Assembly (NCBI RefSeq): GCF_014201375.1
Contig: NZ_JACHDZ010000001.1
Location: forward strand, 909,206 to 973,205
Origin: Tunturiibacter empetritectus
Lineage (GTDB): Bacteria; Acidobacteriota; Terriglobia; Terriglobales; Acidobacteriaceae
Reading direction: 5' to 3'
DNA: 64,000 bases
Shown here: in pieces, positions 9,172 to 16,306 of the stretch
Position numbering within the stretch: the first letter of the stretch is position 1
Layout of the letters: each line of letters opens with the position of its first letter
Notes under the pieces: model-generated
Told to the model about the DNA's origin: nothing
Database searches by the model: none
What the model saw: the letters and a program-made list of their open reading frames with translations, nothing else
Position numbers and translations under genes: made by a program

Positions 9172-9954
9172 ATGCGCGTTCGGTCGTTGAGGCTGCTCCC
9201 TTTGGTTGTGCTGGCAGTGCTGGTTGTGCCTCATCCTTTTGCGCTCGCTCAGGCGGCGCCTCCGGTGGTTCATATCCAGGATGGCGGAACGAGTGGAAGG
9301 ATGGAGAGTATCTTCATCCCGCCGCTGACGGGTGCTCCGTTCAGCATGATGCTGGTGACGGAGTGGTCGCGGCCGTTGGGAAATGGAGGCTCGTTTACGC
9401 TGGTCAACAAGAGACGCATTGTGCGGGATGGACGAGGGCGGATCTATCAGGAGCGCTGGCTGCTGGTGCCGAAGGGGAGCAAGATCGAGTCGCGCATGGA
9501 CGTATTTCAGATCTCCGATCCGATGGAGCACACGTGGTTGAATTGCGGCGTCGAGGAAAAAATCTGCGAGGTGCGGCCCTACGGGTTGGTGCCGGACATG
9601 GTCTACAGGCCAGGGATGGGGACTACGGGGCCATTGCCGGACGGGCAGGGGTTTCGTCAACATGACGATCTGGGGCTTAGCAATTCGAACGGAGTGGACA
9701 CGATCGGGTATCGGGAGACGACGACGCTGAATCCTGGGGTGCTGGGAAACGATCTGCCGATGGTGAGCACGCGGGAGTTCTGGTACTCGGCCAAGCTCGG
9801 CATCAACCTTATCTCGAAGGTTGACGATCCGTCGAGCGGGAGGCAATCGTTCTCGGTGACGGAGTTGACTACGTCGGAGCCGGATCCGAGGTACTTTGTG
9901 GTGCCTGAGGGATACAAGGTGGTCGATCGGCGGAAGGGGGAGGAGAAGCCGTAG
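9172..9954 (+). CDS. Exported protein of unknown function
   Basis: I do not recognise a family. The 260-residue product starts with a clear signal peptide (MRVRSLRLLPLVVLAVLVV, cleavage near ALA-QAAP). The mature part is beta-rich, with few cysteines and no visible catalytic motif. It resembles the lipoprotein-sorting-like beta folds common in acidobacterial secretomes, but that is only an impression. GGAGGG at 9161-9166 lies five bases before the ATG at 9172. An in-frame ATG at 9103 overlaps the stop of the upstream gene, but using it would place 23 residues before the signal peptide. Confidence 0.75.
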   Translation: MRVRSLRLLPLVVLAVLVVPHPFALAQAAPPVVHIQDGGTSGRMESIFIPPLTGAPFSMMLVTEWSRPLGNGGSFTLVNKRRIVRDGRGRIYQERWLLVPKGSKIESRMDVFQISDPMEHTWLNCGVEEKICEVRPYGLVPDMVYRPGMGTTGPLPDGQGFRQHDDLGLSNSNGVDTIGYRETTTLNPGVLGNDLPMVSTREFWYSAKLGINLISKVDDPSSGRQSFSVTELTTSEPDPRYFVVPEGYKVVDRRKGEEKP

Positions 9955-10012
9955 GGCCGGCTGCTCGGATCTTCTATCGCGTGGACAGGTGTGGGTTCGC
10001 TCTGGTGAGAAG

Positions 10013-10489
10013 ATGGTGGAAGAGGGCGAGGGTGTGAGTTTGGAGTTGCGGGAGAAGAAGCGGTTCAAGACGCGGAGCGAGGCGGGGACGCTGGCGATGG
10101 GGGAGCGGGTGGCGGAGATGTTGCTGCCGGCGCCGAAGATGTTTGTGCTGCGGGGGGATCTGGGGGCGGGGAAGACGACGCTGGTGAAGGGGATCGCCGC
10201 GGCGCTGGGGGCGGCGGAGACTGACGAGGTAACGAGTCCTACTTTTACGCTGGTGCATGAGTATGCGGGGAGGAAGGTGCGGCTGTTTCACCTGGATCTT
10301 TATCGGCTGGAGACGGAGCGGGAGTTGATGACGCTGGGGCTGGAGGAGATGGCGGAGGAGGAGGACGCGCTGGTGCTGGTGGAGTGGGGGGAGAAGTTTC
10401 CTAGCGTGGTGGCGCGGGCGGATGGGGAGATTGCGATTGAACATGCGGGTGGGGATGAGCGGATGTTTTATGTTCGGGTGAAGGGGTAG
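10013..10489 (+). CDS. tsaE: tRNA t6A biosynthesis ATPase TsaE
   Basis: P-loop ATPase subunit of the TsaBDE complex that makes N6-threonylcarbamoyladenosine at A37 of ANN-decoding tRNAs, in the cytoplasm. The 158-residue product matches the family length. It has the Walker A motif GDLGAGKTT (48-56), the TSPTFTLVHEY block (75-85), HLDLYRLE (93-100) and EWGEKFP (124-130). The start is either the ATG at 10013 or a GTG at 10034, the latter with AGAGGG seven bases upstream. The conserved N-terminal strand lies downstream of both. Confidence 0.95.
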   Translation: MVEEGEGVSLELREKKRFKTRSEAGTLAMGERVAEMLLPAPKMFVLRGDLGAGKTTLVKGIAAALGAAETDEVTSPTFTLVHEYAGRKVRLFHLDLYRLETERELMTLGLEEMAEEEDALVLVEWGEKFPSVVARADGEIAIEHAGGDERMFYVRVKG

Positions 10490-10603
10490 GGATTTTTCTG
10501 TCTGTGCTCGTATGCTGGACGTTCAGGGATTTGTGTGGATGGGATGTGGCTGGGGCTTAGGATTGGCGTGTCGGATGATCTTGTTGTGTGAGGCGGTGTG
10601 CGG

Positions 10604-11050
10604 ATGGTTTTGAAGAGCGCTTTGATGATCTGTCTGGCGGTCGGTGCGAGTTGTGGAGCGGTTGGGCTGACTGCTCAGGTGCACTCGCCGATGGTGCAGG
10701 AGACGGCGGAGCAGATCGCGGTGCGTGCGGGCGAGAGCTGGCTGGCGCTGATGGATGCGGGGAAGTATGTAGAGAGCTGGAATGCTGCGGCTGCGGTGAT
10801 GAGAGGGGCGGTGACGGTGGAGAAGTGGGAGTCGACTATGAAGAATGTGCGCGACCCGCTGGGAAAGCTTGAGAGCAGGAAGCTGCAGAGCGCCACGTAC
10901 ACGACGCTGCTGCCGGGTGCGCCGGATGGAGATTATGTGGTAATTCTTTATGAGACGAGCTTTGAGCATAAGACGGTGGCGCAGGAGACTGTGATCATGA
11001 GCCGGGAGAAAGATAAGGTTTGGCGGGTGGCGGGGTACTACATCAAGTAG
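10604..11050 (+). CDS. DUF4019-like exported protein
   Basis: A small exported protein (148 residues from ATG 10604; an in-frame GTG lies six bases earlier). A signal peptide (MVLKSALMICLAVGASCGAVGLTA) is followed by one domain with the pattern AGESWLALMDAGKYVESWNAAA, then ETVIMSREKDKVWRVAGYYIK at the end. This layout is that of DUF4019 proteins. Their function is not known. AGGCGG lies seven bases before the ATG. Confidence 0.78.
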   Translation: MVLKSALMICLAVGASCGAVGLTAQVHSPMVQETAEQIAVRAGESWLALMDAGKYVESWNAAAAVMRGAVTVEKWESTMKNVRDPLGKLESRKLQSATYTTLLPGAPDGDYVVILYETSFEHKTVAQETVIMSREKDKVWRVAGYYIK

Positions 11051-11091
11051 GTTTTCAGTTATCACCTAAGAGCGCAGGAACCGAGGACCTC

Positions 11092-11538
11092 ATGACGAGC
11101 CTTGAAGTGATCTCCCTTGCGGGTCTGCTCTCCGGCGTTCTCGACCTTACCGCAACCTCAACGTTGGTCCGCCGGACGCAAGGCATACCCCTCGAGCGGC
11201 TCTTGCAGAGAATCGCCAGCGGCGCTCTCGGGCCCTCCGCATTCGAGGGGGGAAAGAAAACCGCAACCGCTGGCCTGTTCTTCCACTTCTTGATCTCTTT
11301 CACTGCCGCCTTCGTCTACTACGCAAGCAGCCGCAAGCTGGCGATCCTCATCGACCATCCACTGCTCAGCGGAGTTCTATACGGCGCGGCGGTTCATCTG
11401 GTGATGAATCGAATTGTGCTCCCACTCTCCGCCGCAACAATTCCCTTTTCCGCCAAAGCTTTCCTAACCCAGCTGGTCATTCATATCCTCTTCGTCGGTC
11501 TGCCGATCGCACTTGTCGTGAGCCATCTGTCGCGATAG
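11092..11538 (+). CDS. Small integral membrane protein, conserved hypothetical
   Basis: A 148-residue protein with about four hydrophobic segments (roughly 5-22, 55-77, 88-108 and 125-145), so an inner-membrane protein. The motif LQRIASGALGPSAFEGG before the second helix and NRIVLPLSAA between helices 3 and 4 are conserved, as far as I recall, in a widespread uncharacterised family. The ATG at 11092 has GAGG five bases upstream. Codon choice differs sharply from the neighbours: C-ending codons dominate on a strand that is G-rich elsewhere, which suggests recent inversion or acquisition. Confidence 0.75.
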   Translation: MTSLEVISLAGLLSGVLDLTATSTLVRRTQGIPLERLLQRIASGALGPSAFEGGKKTATAGLFFHFLISFTAAFVYYASSRKLAILIDHPLLSGVLYGAAVHLVMNRIVLPLSAATIPFSAKAFLTQLVIHILFVGLPIALVVSHLSR

Positions 11539-11821
11539 GCTCCCGCTCCCCCGCGTTCCATCAGCCACCGCTCCAGCGCAGCCAGCGACTCCACCCTAGA
11601 CGGCGCGGATGTTTTGAAAATTTACAAACCTGTGCAATCCGGTGTCTGGTCCGGCGCGTTCTGAAGATGTCGGAACCGCCAGGATCTGCTGTCTCGCCTT
11701 TGCTCGCAGGCATCTCTACCCTCCCGATTCCGGTTCGACCGGGGCCTCGTTCAAATCACGTTCAATTCAAAACTGAAATTCAAGAGGTAGCAGTGTTTGA
11801 TGGCCCGGGGAGGGCCAGCTT

Positions 11822-12727
11822 ATGAGTGGAATCAATGTTGGTAAATCGGCAGCGGGTCTGCTGCCACGTCGTTCCTTTGTCACCCGCGCCGGGCTGTTTG
11901 GGCTGTCTGCAACGGCAGCGGCGTTTCTTCCGGGCACACCTCTTCACGCAGCGGCTCCGGGCCTGGATAATCAGAGTGGCGATACGGCGCAGGAGATCTT
12001 TACTGCGGCTCTGATTGCTGAGGATCTGGCGAGTACGTTCTATTACAACGGTCTGGTGGGTCCGGTGATTATGGATCCGAACCTTGCCGGACCGGGCGGA
12101 ACGGCCACGCATGTAACGGCTGCCGGAAACCTGGGCAATGTAGAATACTTTCGCGCTGCGTTGAGCGAAGAGATTCAGCACGCCGACCTGCTTCGGTCTC
12201 TGATTGGGAAGACGGTTTCGACGACCGATTCGGTGCAGACGTTTTATTTTCCGACGGGAACGTTCGATACGCTTGCTCCCTTCATCGCTGTTTTGAATGC
12301 GCTGGAGAATGCTTTTATTGCAGCGTACCTGCTGGCTACGATCGAGTTTGCCCAGATGGCGTCTGATACGAGAGGTGGTCTGGTGATTGAGCGTGATGCC
12401 AGCGGAGCTGCTTATACGGCGCGGGACCTGGAGTACTTTGCGCAGGTGGCTGCCTCGATCATGGGAGTGGAGGCGGAGCATCGTGTGCTGGGCAGGGTAG
12501 TGATGAATCAGAATCCGGCCAACAATACGAACTACGAACGCACGGATAATCTGACTGCGGTTTACAACGGGAAGGCGTCCGCAGTGGCGGCTTTGACGCC
12601 GTTTTTGGCGCCGGGCGCCGGGCTAACGGCGTACTCGTTGCAGACGGCGCTGACAAACGCACCGAGTGTTTATAAGAATGTACCTGGTGGACCGCCAAAG
12701 CCGCCTTCTTACCCTGCGGGACATTGA
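11822..12727 (+). CDS. Ferritin-like domain protein with Tat leader
   Basis: A 301-residue protein exported by the Tat route. RRSFVTRAGLFGLSA at 16-30 is a twin-arginine leader. The mature part has a four-helix ferritin-like pattern with acidic and histidine residues on successive helices: AEDLASTFYY (near 66), LSEEIQHADLL (near 120), ENAFIAAYLLATIEF (near 160) and VEAEHRVLGR (near 219). These positions suit a di-iron site, though metal binding is an inference. The C-terminus is Pro/Gly-rich (PGGPPKPPSYPAGH). GGGGAGG lies seven bases before the ATG and a strong terminator follows. A stress or extracytoplasmic role is likely, but no substrate can be assigned. Confidence 0.85.
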   Translation: MSGINVGKSAAGLLPRRSFVTRAGLFGLSATAAAFLPGTPLHAAAPGLDNQSGDTAQEIFTAALIAEDLASTFYYNGLVGPVIMDPNLAGPGGTATHVTAAGNLGNVEYFRAALSEEIQHADLLRSLIGKTVSTTDSVQTFYFPTGTFDTLAPFIAVLNALENAFIAAYLLATIEFAQMASDTRGGLVIERDASGAAYTARDLEYFAQVAASIMGVEAEHRVLGRVVMNQNPANNTNYERTDNLTAVYNGKASAVAALTPFLAPGAGLTAYSLQTALTNAPSVYKNVPGGPPKPPSYPAGH

Positions 12728-12758
12728 TCGCGGTTGTGTTTGGTGATTGATTACAGAT

Positions 12759-12796
12759 GGGGTGCGGCTTCGGCTGTGCCCCGTTTTGTTTTTTGG
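12759..12796 (+). terminator. Rho-independent terminator after the ferritin-like gene
   Basis: GGGGTGCGGC (12759-12768) pairs with GCTGTGCCCC (12773-12782) through ten consecutive pairs, including G-U wobbles, closed by a TTCG tetraloop. The stem is followed by GTTTTGTTTTTT. It lies 32 bases past the stop codon. Confidence 0.85.
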
Positions 12797-12847
12797 TTGA
12801 GGCGCGACGAAGTGGTCTCGCCTCCTTATGTTTCGTGTCTTCGGTTG

Positions 12848-13381
12848 TTAATTTCTGCGGTAGCGGATGGTGTCCTCTTCTTTGCCGGGGCCTTCGAGGG
12901 TGAAGCCGCAGTGCTCGAGGATACGGATGGAGCCGGTGAGGTGGGGGAAGGTGTGGGCGAAGATTCTGTTTGCGGAGCCGGTGGCTTCGATCCAGTGGAT
13001 CATGGCTTTGGTGGCTTCGAGGGCGTAGCCGTGGAGGCGGAACTCGGGGAGGATGGCGTAGCCAATCTCGGCGGCGTGGGGGTCGTCGGGCCAGCGAAAG
13101 CCGCCGACAGAGCCGATGAGGGTTGCGGGTTGGTTGGTGGTGGAGGGGAGGAGGACGTAGCGGTGCCAGCCGATGTCGGTGGGGTCGTCGGCGAAACGCT
13201 GCTGGAGGAGTTGGAGGACGTGCGGCTCCCAGTCGGCGTGGGGCCACTCGGAGGTGACGCGGCAGTGGAGGACGTCGCCTAGCTTGCCGTCGGAGCTTTG
13301 CTCGGAGGTTAGGGACTCAGGGGTGATGGCGACTAGCTGGAGACGGGGGGTTGTGATGTTTTCTTTGCCTTAGGATGGCAT
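12848..13381 (-). pseudogene. GNAT acetyltransferase with stop at codon 4
   Basis: The minus strand encodes an otherwise intact GNAT-family N-acetyltransferase of the RimJ/RimL type. Readable blocks are TTPRLQLVAITPE, GSVGGFRWPDDPH, AAEIGYAILPEFRLHGYALE (acetyl-CoA loop and strand 4) and a C-terminal IRILEHCGFTLEG. An ATG at 13381-13379 is in the same frame with AGGAG eight bases upstream, but codon 4 is TAA (13372-13370): ATG CCA TCC TAA GGC. Between that stop and the catalytic core there is no ATG, GTG, TTG or CTG in frame. The gene is therefore broken by one nonsense change, or contains a sequencing error, or uses a non-canonical start such as ATC at 13357. The rest of the frame shows no decay, so inactivation would be recent. 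Confidence 0.75.
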
Positions 13382-13775
13382 TCGAGTTTCTCCTGAACGA
13401 TCTTGCGTGGCTGGATGGCATGGGATGGCGCTGCCCGGTGGTGGCCGAGGCGTCGCTGGCAGCTCGCTGGATGGTTCAGGCAATCATAGGCAGGGACAGC
13501 GTATCACTTCGGACTTTTTAGGGACAATCGAAATACGGAGATTTGCTGAGCACGACGACGACAGAGGCAAAGACGAAAGACGGGGGTCTCTCCACTCCGC
13601 CGTGCGATGAAACTGCACGGCTCCGGCCGAGATGACGAGTTTTTAGGAGGCCACCCGGTCGAGATACGAGTTTTTAGATAGGCCACCGGTCGAGATGACG
13701 AGTTTTAGATAGATATTTCTCTGCAAGCCCTTTGGTTACGTATTGGTGCGTTCTCTGATGATGGTGGCCTGTAAT
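13382..13775. other. Repeat-rich intergenic region
   Basis: A 394-base gap without a credible gene. From about 13588 it holds a family D repeat that grades into three tandem 31-32-base units, listed separately. The part nearest 13382 holds the ribosome binding site of the broken acetyltransferase (AGGAG on the minus strand). Confidence 0.6.
13588..13712 (+). repeat. Family D repeat with three tandem 31-32 bp units
   Basis: TCTCCACT, a GC hairpin and CTCCGGCCGAGATGACGAG open the block. Three units starting CGGCCGAGAT (13624), CGGTCGAGAT (13656) and CGGTCGAGAT (13687) follow, each running through ACGAGTTTT(T)AG and, in the first two, a GGCCAC end. Spacing is 32 then 31 bases. A related single copy (TCTCCACTGCGGC, then CTCCGGTCGAAATGACAG) lies in frame inside a glycosyltransferase gene at 33801-33881. 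Confidence 0.75.
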
Positions 13776-14552
13776 TCAGAGTTTGGTGGAGCGGCCGGTC
13801 AAGCGGTAGATGGCGCACTCTTCGTCGCCGGTGGAGCCGTACTCTTTTTGTTGGGCGATGGCGGCGAGGTCGGCGGCGTGGTCTTCGGGGGACATGGCTA
13901 CGGGGCCGAGGAAGAGGCGGGTGAAGGCGGGGTGGCGGTCGAGGAGGGCGCGGCACTCGGAGTTGACGTAGAGGAGGTCGAAGGCTGGGACTGGGGCGCC
14001 GCGGCGGGGGGCGAACTGGGCTTCGATGCGGCGGAGGAGGAGCTTGAGGACGGGGGCTTCGAAGGGATGGAAGAGGAAGGCGAGGGTGGGGGTGCGGGGG
14101 AAGTCGAAGGTGAGGGCGTCCTGTTCGAGGAGGCGGATGGGGGCGAGGGGTTGCGCGGTGGAGTCGGCGGCGTGGGAGGTGCGCCAGTGTTCGACGTTTG
14201 TTTGTGCGGTGTCGGCCAGGGTGGGGTTGAGCTCGATGCCGATGATTTGGTGGAAGGGGAGCTCGCTGGCGACGAGCATGGCGCGGCCTTTGCCGGCACC
14301 GATGTCGACGAAGGTGTAGTGGTGGATGGGGTGGGGCGGGTTGGTGTCGCGCCAGAGGTGGATGAGGGTGCGGAGGATGCTGGGGGCGACGCCGTAGTAG
14401 GCGGTGACGTGGGCGTCGTTGGGGTGGCCGGTGGTGAGGTTGCCGGCGGCGATGAGGCCGCTGGTTTCGACGCCGTGGATCTGGTCGAAGGGATGTTGCG
14501 GTGGTGCGGGCGGGGGCATGACCAGCGGGAACTTTGATTTGCGTGGGGGCAT
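13776..14552 (-). CDS. Class I SAM-dependent methyltransferase
   Basis: A 258-residue cytoplasmic methyltransferase. The SAM-binding motif I is FVDIGAGKGRAML (81-93), preceded by a family-specific block YYGVAPSILRTLIHLW (52-67) and followed by GIELNP (motif II acid). The substrate is unknown. The start codon lies two bases past the stop of the DUF59 gene, so the two are probably co-transcribed and translationally coupled. A second in-frame ATG at 14519 is also possible; no ribosome binding site is clear for either. Confidence 0.82.
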   Translation of the reverse strand: MPPRKSKFPLVMPPPAPPQHPFDQIHGVETSGLIAAGNLTTGHPNDAHVTAYYGVAPSILRTLIHLWRDTNPPHPIHHYTFVDIGAGKGRAMLVASELPFHQIIGIELNPTLADTAQTNVEHWRTSHAADSTAQPLAPIRLLEQDALTFDFPRTPTLAFLFHPFEAPVLKLLLRRIEAQFAPRRGAPVPAFDLLYVNSECRALLDRHPAFTRLFLGPVAMSPEDHAADLAAIAQQKEYGSTGDEECAIYRLTGRSTKL

Positions 14553-14554
14553 GA

Positions 14555-14926
14555 TTAGCGGATCTGGACCAGGTGCGGGTTGCCGTCGAGGCCTAGGGTC
14601 TTGCGGCCGGCGGGAGTGATGTTGTTGGGGGTCCAGTGGGGCGTGTCCAGGAGGGTGATGGTGGTGCGGCTGATGGCTTCGAGGCCGGCGAGGCGGTTGG
14701 ATATTTGTGCGCTGAGTTGGGCGGTGGCGGCTTCTTCGGTTTGGGTGGGGGTGACGGAGATTTCGATGATGCATTTTTGCGGGACGCCTGGGATGCGTGC
14801 GCCGGGGGCTTCGGCGTCGGGGGTGATGGTGATGGAGTGGATGAGGCCGAGGTCGACGATGTTGCAGGGGAGTACGGGGTCGTAACAGTCGCGGAGGGCG
14901 TGAAGGATGTCGGACTGGGTGAGCAT
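14555..14926 (-). CDS. DUF59/SufT-like metal-sulfur cluster assembly protein
   Basis: A 123-residue protein of the MIP18/DUF59 type. Its start LTQSDILHALRDCYDPVLPCNIVDLGLI has the family pattern of a short helix, then DPxLxxNIVDLGLI. Related proteins (SufT, PaaD) help deliver iron-sulfur clusters. The Cys of the usual C-terminal signature is replaced in a divergent IPGVPQKCIIEI region. It is the first gene of a two-gene unit with the methyltransferase. A cysteine desulfurase lies about 48 kb away in this window, so no local Fe-S operon is present. Confidence 0.78.
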   Translation of the reverse strand: MLTQSDILHALRDCYDPVLPCNIVDLGLIHSITITPDAEAPGARIPGVPQKCIIEISVTPTQTEEAATAQLSAQISNRLAGLEAISRTTITLLDTPHWTPNNITPAGRKTLGLDGNPHLVQIR

Positions 14927-15034
14927 CTGTTTCGATGATAGCGTTCTCTGGATAATGGGTCAGGTTGAACTCAAGGGCAACCAAGGTCCTATAACCCCGT
15001 TTTGCGGGAATGCTCGACTGCTAGGATACGTCGC

Positions 15035-15490
15035 ATGAGTTACGACCTGATGGTTTTCGAGCCAGAAGCTGCGCCGAAGAATCACGACGGCTTCATGGAG
15101 TGGTACTTCGCACTGACAAAATGGAATGATGGACCTTATGACGATCCTGCACGGACTTCCGCTCGCTTGCGGGCTTGGGTAAAAGAGATGCAGCGCACGT
15201 TCCCGGACATAAACAGTCCACAAGCAGAAATCCATTTGCAGGATGACGAGGGTGTGCTTGGGGATTACACCATCGGTCGGCAGTTTGTATATGCCGGATT
15301 CGCGTGGTCGAAGGCCGTCGCCGCCGCTGGCGAAGCGGAAAGATTAGCGAAACTGCATGGGGTGGGTTTCTTTGAAGTCAGTTCGGATGGCGAAGAGGTT
15401 TGGCTTCCGGTAAATGAAACGCTAGAACTGGCTCACCAGAAGAGGCGTTCATTTCTTGAACGGTTGCGACGAAGATTCCGTCGTAGATGA
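15035..15490 (+). CDS. Hypothetical protein (MSYDLMVFEP type)
   Basis: I do not know the function. The 151-residue protein starts MSYDLMVFEPEAAPKNHDGF, a start I recall in scattered, often isolated hypothetical proteins, some next to polymorphic toxins. It is acidic to about residue 125 and ends with an Arg-rich tail (RRSFLERLRRRFRRR). No signal peptide or membrane segment is present. AGGA lies eight bases before the ATG at 15035. An in-frame upstream start at 15002 lacks a binding site. Confidence 0.7.
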   Translation: MSYDLMVFEPEAAPKNHDGFMEWYFALTKWNDGPYDDPARTSARLRAWVKEMQRTFPDINSPQAEIHLQDDEGVLGDYTIGRQFVYAGFAWSKAVAAAGEAERLAKLHGVGFFEVSSDGEEVWLPVNETLELAHQKRRSFLERLRRRFRRR

Positions 15491-15616
15491 ACTTGTTTCC
15501 GGTTGGTGCTCTGAAAGTCCGGTTATCGGCAATTTCGGTCATTCACTCCAAACTGACCCACCACAGTTCCCCGCGCACCCCTGCGGAGATGCGAGTTGAA
15601 GTGCTAGAGTGGCGGG

Positions 15617-16021
15617 ATGAAGATTGTGAAGAGTGGTGACCGAGGTTGCAGGAAGGGTCCGGAGGAGTGGTTCACCGGCGATGTGTGGGTGGATGGGATT
15701 GTGGAGGCGGCTGCGCCTTCGCGGTTGCAGGCTGCTCGGGTGACGTTTTCTCCGGGGGCGCGGACGGCTTGGCATAGGCATCCGGTGGTGCAGGTGCTGG
15801 AGGTGATCTCTGGGTTGGGCTGGGTGCAGTTGGAGGGGCCGGCGGCGCAGGCAATTCATCCTGGGGATGTAGTGGTGATCGGGGCAGGGGAGAATCATTG
15901 GCATGGCGCGCAGGCTGGACGCACGATGGTGCACCTGGCGATGCAGCAGGCGGATGATTCGGGGAGTACGGTCGCCTGGGGTGCGAAGGTTACGGATGAG
16001 GAGTATGGTGCGGCGGGGTGA
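15617..16021 (+). CDS. Single-domain cupin protein
   Basis: A 134-residue small beta-barrel of the cupin superfamily. The first cupin motif appears as FSPGARTAWHRHPVVQVLEVISG (45-67), with the two metal-binding histidines in HRHP and no acidic third ligand at the usual spacing other than E62. The second is HPGDVVVIGAGENHWHGA (81-98), with its histidine. It resembles the quercetin-dioxygenase or carboxymuconolactone-associated cupins; the substrate is unknown. GGCGGG lies directly before the ATG. Confidence 0.85.
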   Translation: MKIVKSGDRGCRKGPEEWFTGDVWVDGIVEAAAPSRLQAARVTFSPGARTAWHRHPVVQVLEVISGLGWVQLEGPAAQAIHPGDVVVIGAGENHWHGAQAGRTMVHLAMQQADDSGSTVAWGAKVTDEEYGAAG

Positions 16022-16118
16022 TCGTGACTTGCGGGCTGCGGTTGGTGGGTTTGAACGGTGTTGTGTAGTTCAGGATGATGCTGAGGGCTTCTGAGGCGAT
16101 GCCGGCACTTGAAAGAAA

Positions 16119-16270
16119 CGTACCTCAGCGGCTAAAGCCGCGTGCATTGCTCTCTATTTACGGCACGGCTGGAAGCCGTGCCCTTAACAAAACTGGATTT
16201 AGAAGGCTGTCAGTAACGGCACATGCAAGAACGCAGATCCCCTGCGGGGATGACAACAAAAAGCACGGAT
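16119..16270 (+). repeat. Dispersed repeat, family F, copy 1
   Basis: Two short palindromes in series: GCGGCTAAAGCCGC (16128-16141) and GGCACGGCTGGAAGCCGTGCC (about 16162-16182), then CTTAACAA. The same two palindromes and the CTTAACAA end recur at 48480-48552. A further related piece (GATCCCCTGCGGGGATGACAA) follows near 16235. No gene is visible between 16022 and 16306. Confidence 0.75.
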
Positions 16271-16306
16271 GGACTTTCTGTCCCATAGCAAACTGCGGCA
16301 GCGACG

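Noticed and set aside
11700-11770. tRNA-like TTCGA loop
   Set aside because: A GGTTCGACC stretch is present but no acceptor, D or anticodon stems can be formed around it.
12734-13282. Plus-strand protein of 182 residues opposite the acetyltransferase
   Set aside because: Gly/Val/Glu-rich shadow; the minus strand reads as a coherent GNAT fold.
13624-13712. Possible CRISPR array (three regular 31-32 bp units)
   Set aside because: The units are contiguous repeats without unique spacers, only three copies exist, and no cas gene is present.
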